Source of the DNA: JAVVEW01 sp032251045
Lineage (GTDB): Bacteria; Pseudomonadota; Gammaproteobacteria; Methylococcales; Methylomonadaceae
DNA: 64,000 nucleotides
NCBI GenBank assembly: GCA_032251045.1
Contig: JAVVEW010000006.1
Span: 1-64,000, forward strand
Direction of reading: 5' to 3'
Positions within the stretch are counted from its first letter, which is position 1, and every line of letters starts with the position of its first letter. This document shows, piece after piece, positions 63,042 to 64,000 of this stretch. The translations under genes and the position numbers were made by a program. The notes under the pieces were generated by a model. The model was not told where the DNA came from and made no database searches. It saw nothing but the letters and a program-made list of their open reading frames with translations.

Positions 63042-64000
63042 TTATCTACCCACCCGCAGCAAACTAAAATCATTACCTAATACAAACGCGGTGGCCTGTT
63101 GTGGCTCGGTAACGCCTGCCGCCATGCCACGCTGGCGGATAATGTTCATGGAAAAAGGCGGCATGGATTGCTGGGAGAAATCAACCAGCTCCTGAACACT
63201 GACGATTTGATCCGCCGGCTGCATATCGGCGCGTCCCTGCAAGCCGCGAATCACCAGATAGGTAAACAAGCCGTGCCCCAGGTCAGCTGACTCCATGGCC
63301 ACCTGATCAGGACGACTGGCGGCCAGCACCGCCAGCCCCACCGACTTGCTTAAATCACGGCTCATGTGACGCTGACTGTTCTCGACTTCGCGAAATGTTT
63401 TCAGGCCGGCACCGGAATAACAGGCATCCACCATCATAAAAATGCGCTGCGCCCGACTGTTGACCAACGCCTGCTTCAGCTCCCGGGACGACAGGCCCAG
63501 CGCCGCGTAACCTGCCAGGGTTTCTTGTTGAACGGTTTCTTGCGGCATAAAATACCACTCATCCTCAATGGCGATACCGTGACCGGCGAAATACAACACC
63601 AGCACATCTTCAGGATTGACATCCGCCAGCTGCGCCAACTTGTGCAATATACCTTCTTTACTGGCCTGCTCGTTGTACAGAGTATGGCGGGCAATTTGTT
63701 GATAGGGAATATGCGTTTCATTTTTCAGCGTTTGCTGCACGGCTTGGGCATCGGCATAGGCATAATTCAGATTCAACGCCGAATCGCGGTAACGGTCGAT
63801 ACCCACGGTAACGATATGCAAGGTGCTCAAAACCGGCTGACCGTCGAACTGAAAATCTATCGGATGAGAGGCTTGTTCAATCGCCTGCTGATTACTGGCA
63901 ATCGCTTTCAGCTGGTTTGCGCCACGCACCGGCGTGATCGCAAACACAAAGGTTTTAACCAGCAGCTCATCGACTCGTGCCTCCTCGACCGACATCTGCG
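63042..64000 (-). CDS. Caspase-like (peptidase C14) protein, 5' end outside window
   Basis: The visible part (at least 318 residues) ends in a C14/metacaspase-type domain. The catalytic His is in LYFAGHGIAIED and the Cys in FMMVDACYSGAG. A typical domain start is STLHIVTVGIDRYRD, about residue 57 of the visible part. The preceding residues look like the tail of another domain, and the frame is open to the window edge, so the protein is probably longer. Such bacterial proteins often combine N-terminal repeat domains with C14 and can cleave after basic residues. Function here is unknown. Confidence 0.88.
   Translation of the reverse strand, partial: QMSVEEARVDELLVKTFVFAITPVRGANQLKAIASNQQAIEQASHPIDFQFDGQPVLSTLHIVTVGIDRYRDSALNLNYAYADAQAVQQTLKNETHIPYQQIARHTLYNEQASKEGILHKLAQLADVNPEDVLVLYFAGHGIAIEDEWYFMPQETVQQETLAGYAALGLSSRELKQALVNSRAQRIFMMVDACYSGAGLKTFREVENSQRHMSRDLSKSVGLAVLAASRPDQVAMESADLGHGLFTYLVIRGLQGRADMQPADQIVSVQELVDFSQQSMPPFSMNIIRQRGMAAGVTEPQQATAFVLGNDFSLLRVGR

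Overview
The window is a chromosomal segment of a type I (gammaproteobacterial, Methylococcales) methanotroph. The decisive evidence is a complete pmoCAB operon on the minus strand, encoding particulate methane monooxygenase with all canonical copper ligands. The housekeeping clusters (lspA-ileS, coaBC-dut, pyrG-kdsA-eno-ftsB-ispD, pilT-pilU, lgt-thyA) have gammaproteobacterial order. The genus cannot be fixed by eye.

Layout. 1-4.7 kb: partial ettA, an RlpA-like lipoprotein, proA-nadD and a secreted unknown. 4.7-9.3 kb: lspA-ileS and ribF. 9.7-12.9 kb: pmoCAB with a sigma-70-like promoter, a terminator-like palindrome in its leader and a strong terminator after pmoB. 13-22.8 kb: thyA-lgt (broken by a 10-N assembly gap), the YggS-family gene, pilTU, purC, radC, coaBC-dut and a membrane protein that looks like the N-terminal half of an AlgC-type phosphomannomutase without its catalytic domain. 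22.9-27.9 kb: a PAS protein with a CZB chemoreceptor, folB-folK, and an overlapping flavoprotein/ELM1-like pair. 28-35.2 kb: overlapping genes for a CheB-CheR-PAS fusion and a PAS/GAF/GGDEF/EAL protein, then a PAS/zinc-ribbon protein.

35.3-49.5 kb is the most plastic part. It holds a tripartite RND efflux operon that ends in a secreted lectin-like gene, a 167-bp MITE-like element, an internally deleted arylsulfotransferase-like gene, cysK behind a leader terminator, a cytochrome c'/cytochrome b/redoxin/ScsB redox cluster, and a dienelactone hydrolase gene cut off at its 5' end beside a REP-like palindrome. 49.5-54.8 kb: a self-contained TonB-ExbB-ExbD system with its outer-membrane receptor. 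55-62.9 kb: the pyrG-kdsA-eno-ftsB-ispD run, interrupted by a three-hairpin REP array, and an FKBP-rlmKL-acyP run with overlapping genes. The last kilobase is the 3' part of a caspase-like (C14) protein.

Taken together, methane oxidation, cell-envelope maintenance (lipoprotein processing, Kdo synthesis, division) and nucleotide/folate metabolism form the core. Signalling proteins that link chemotaxis-type modification with c-di-GMP, plus metal or drug transport, form the accessory layer. No CRISPR array, rRNA, tRNA, prophage or intact transposase gene was seen. Several genes needed start-site correction, and the reasons are given in each entry.
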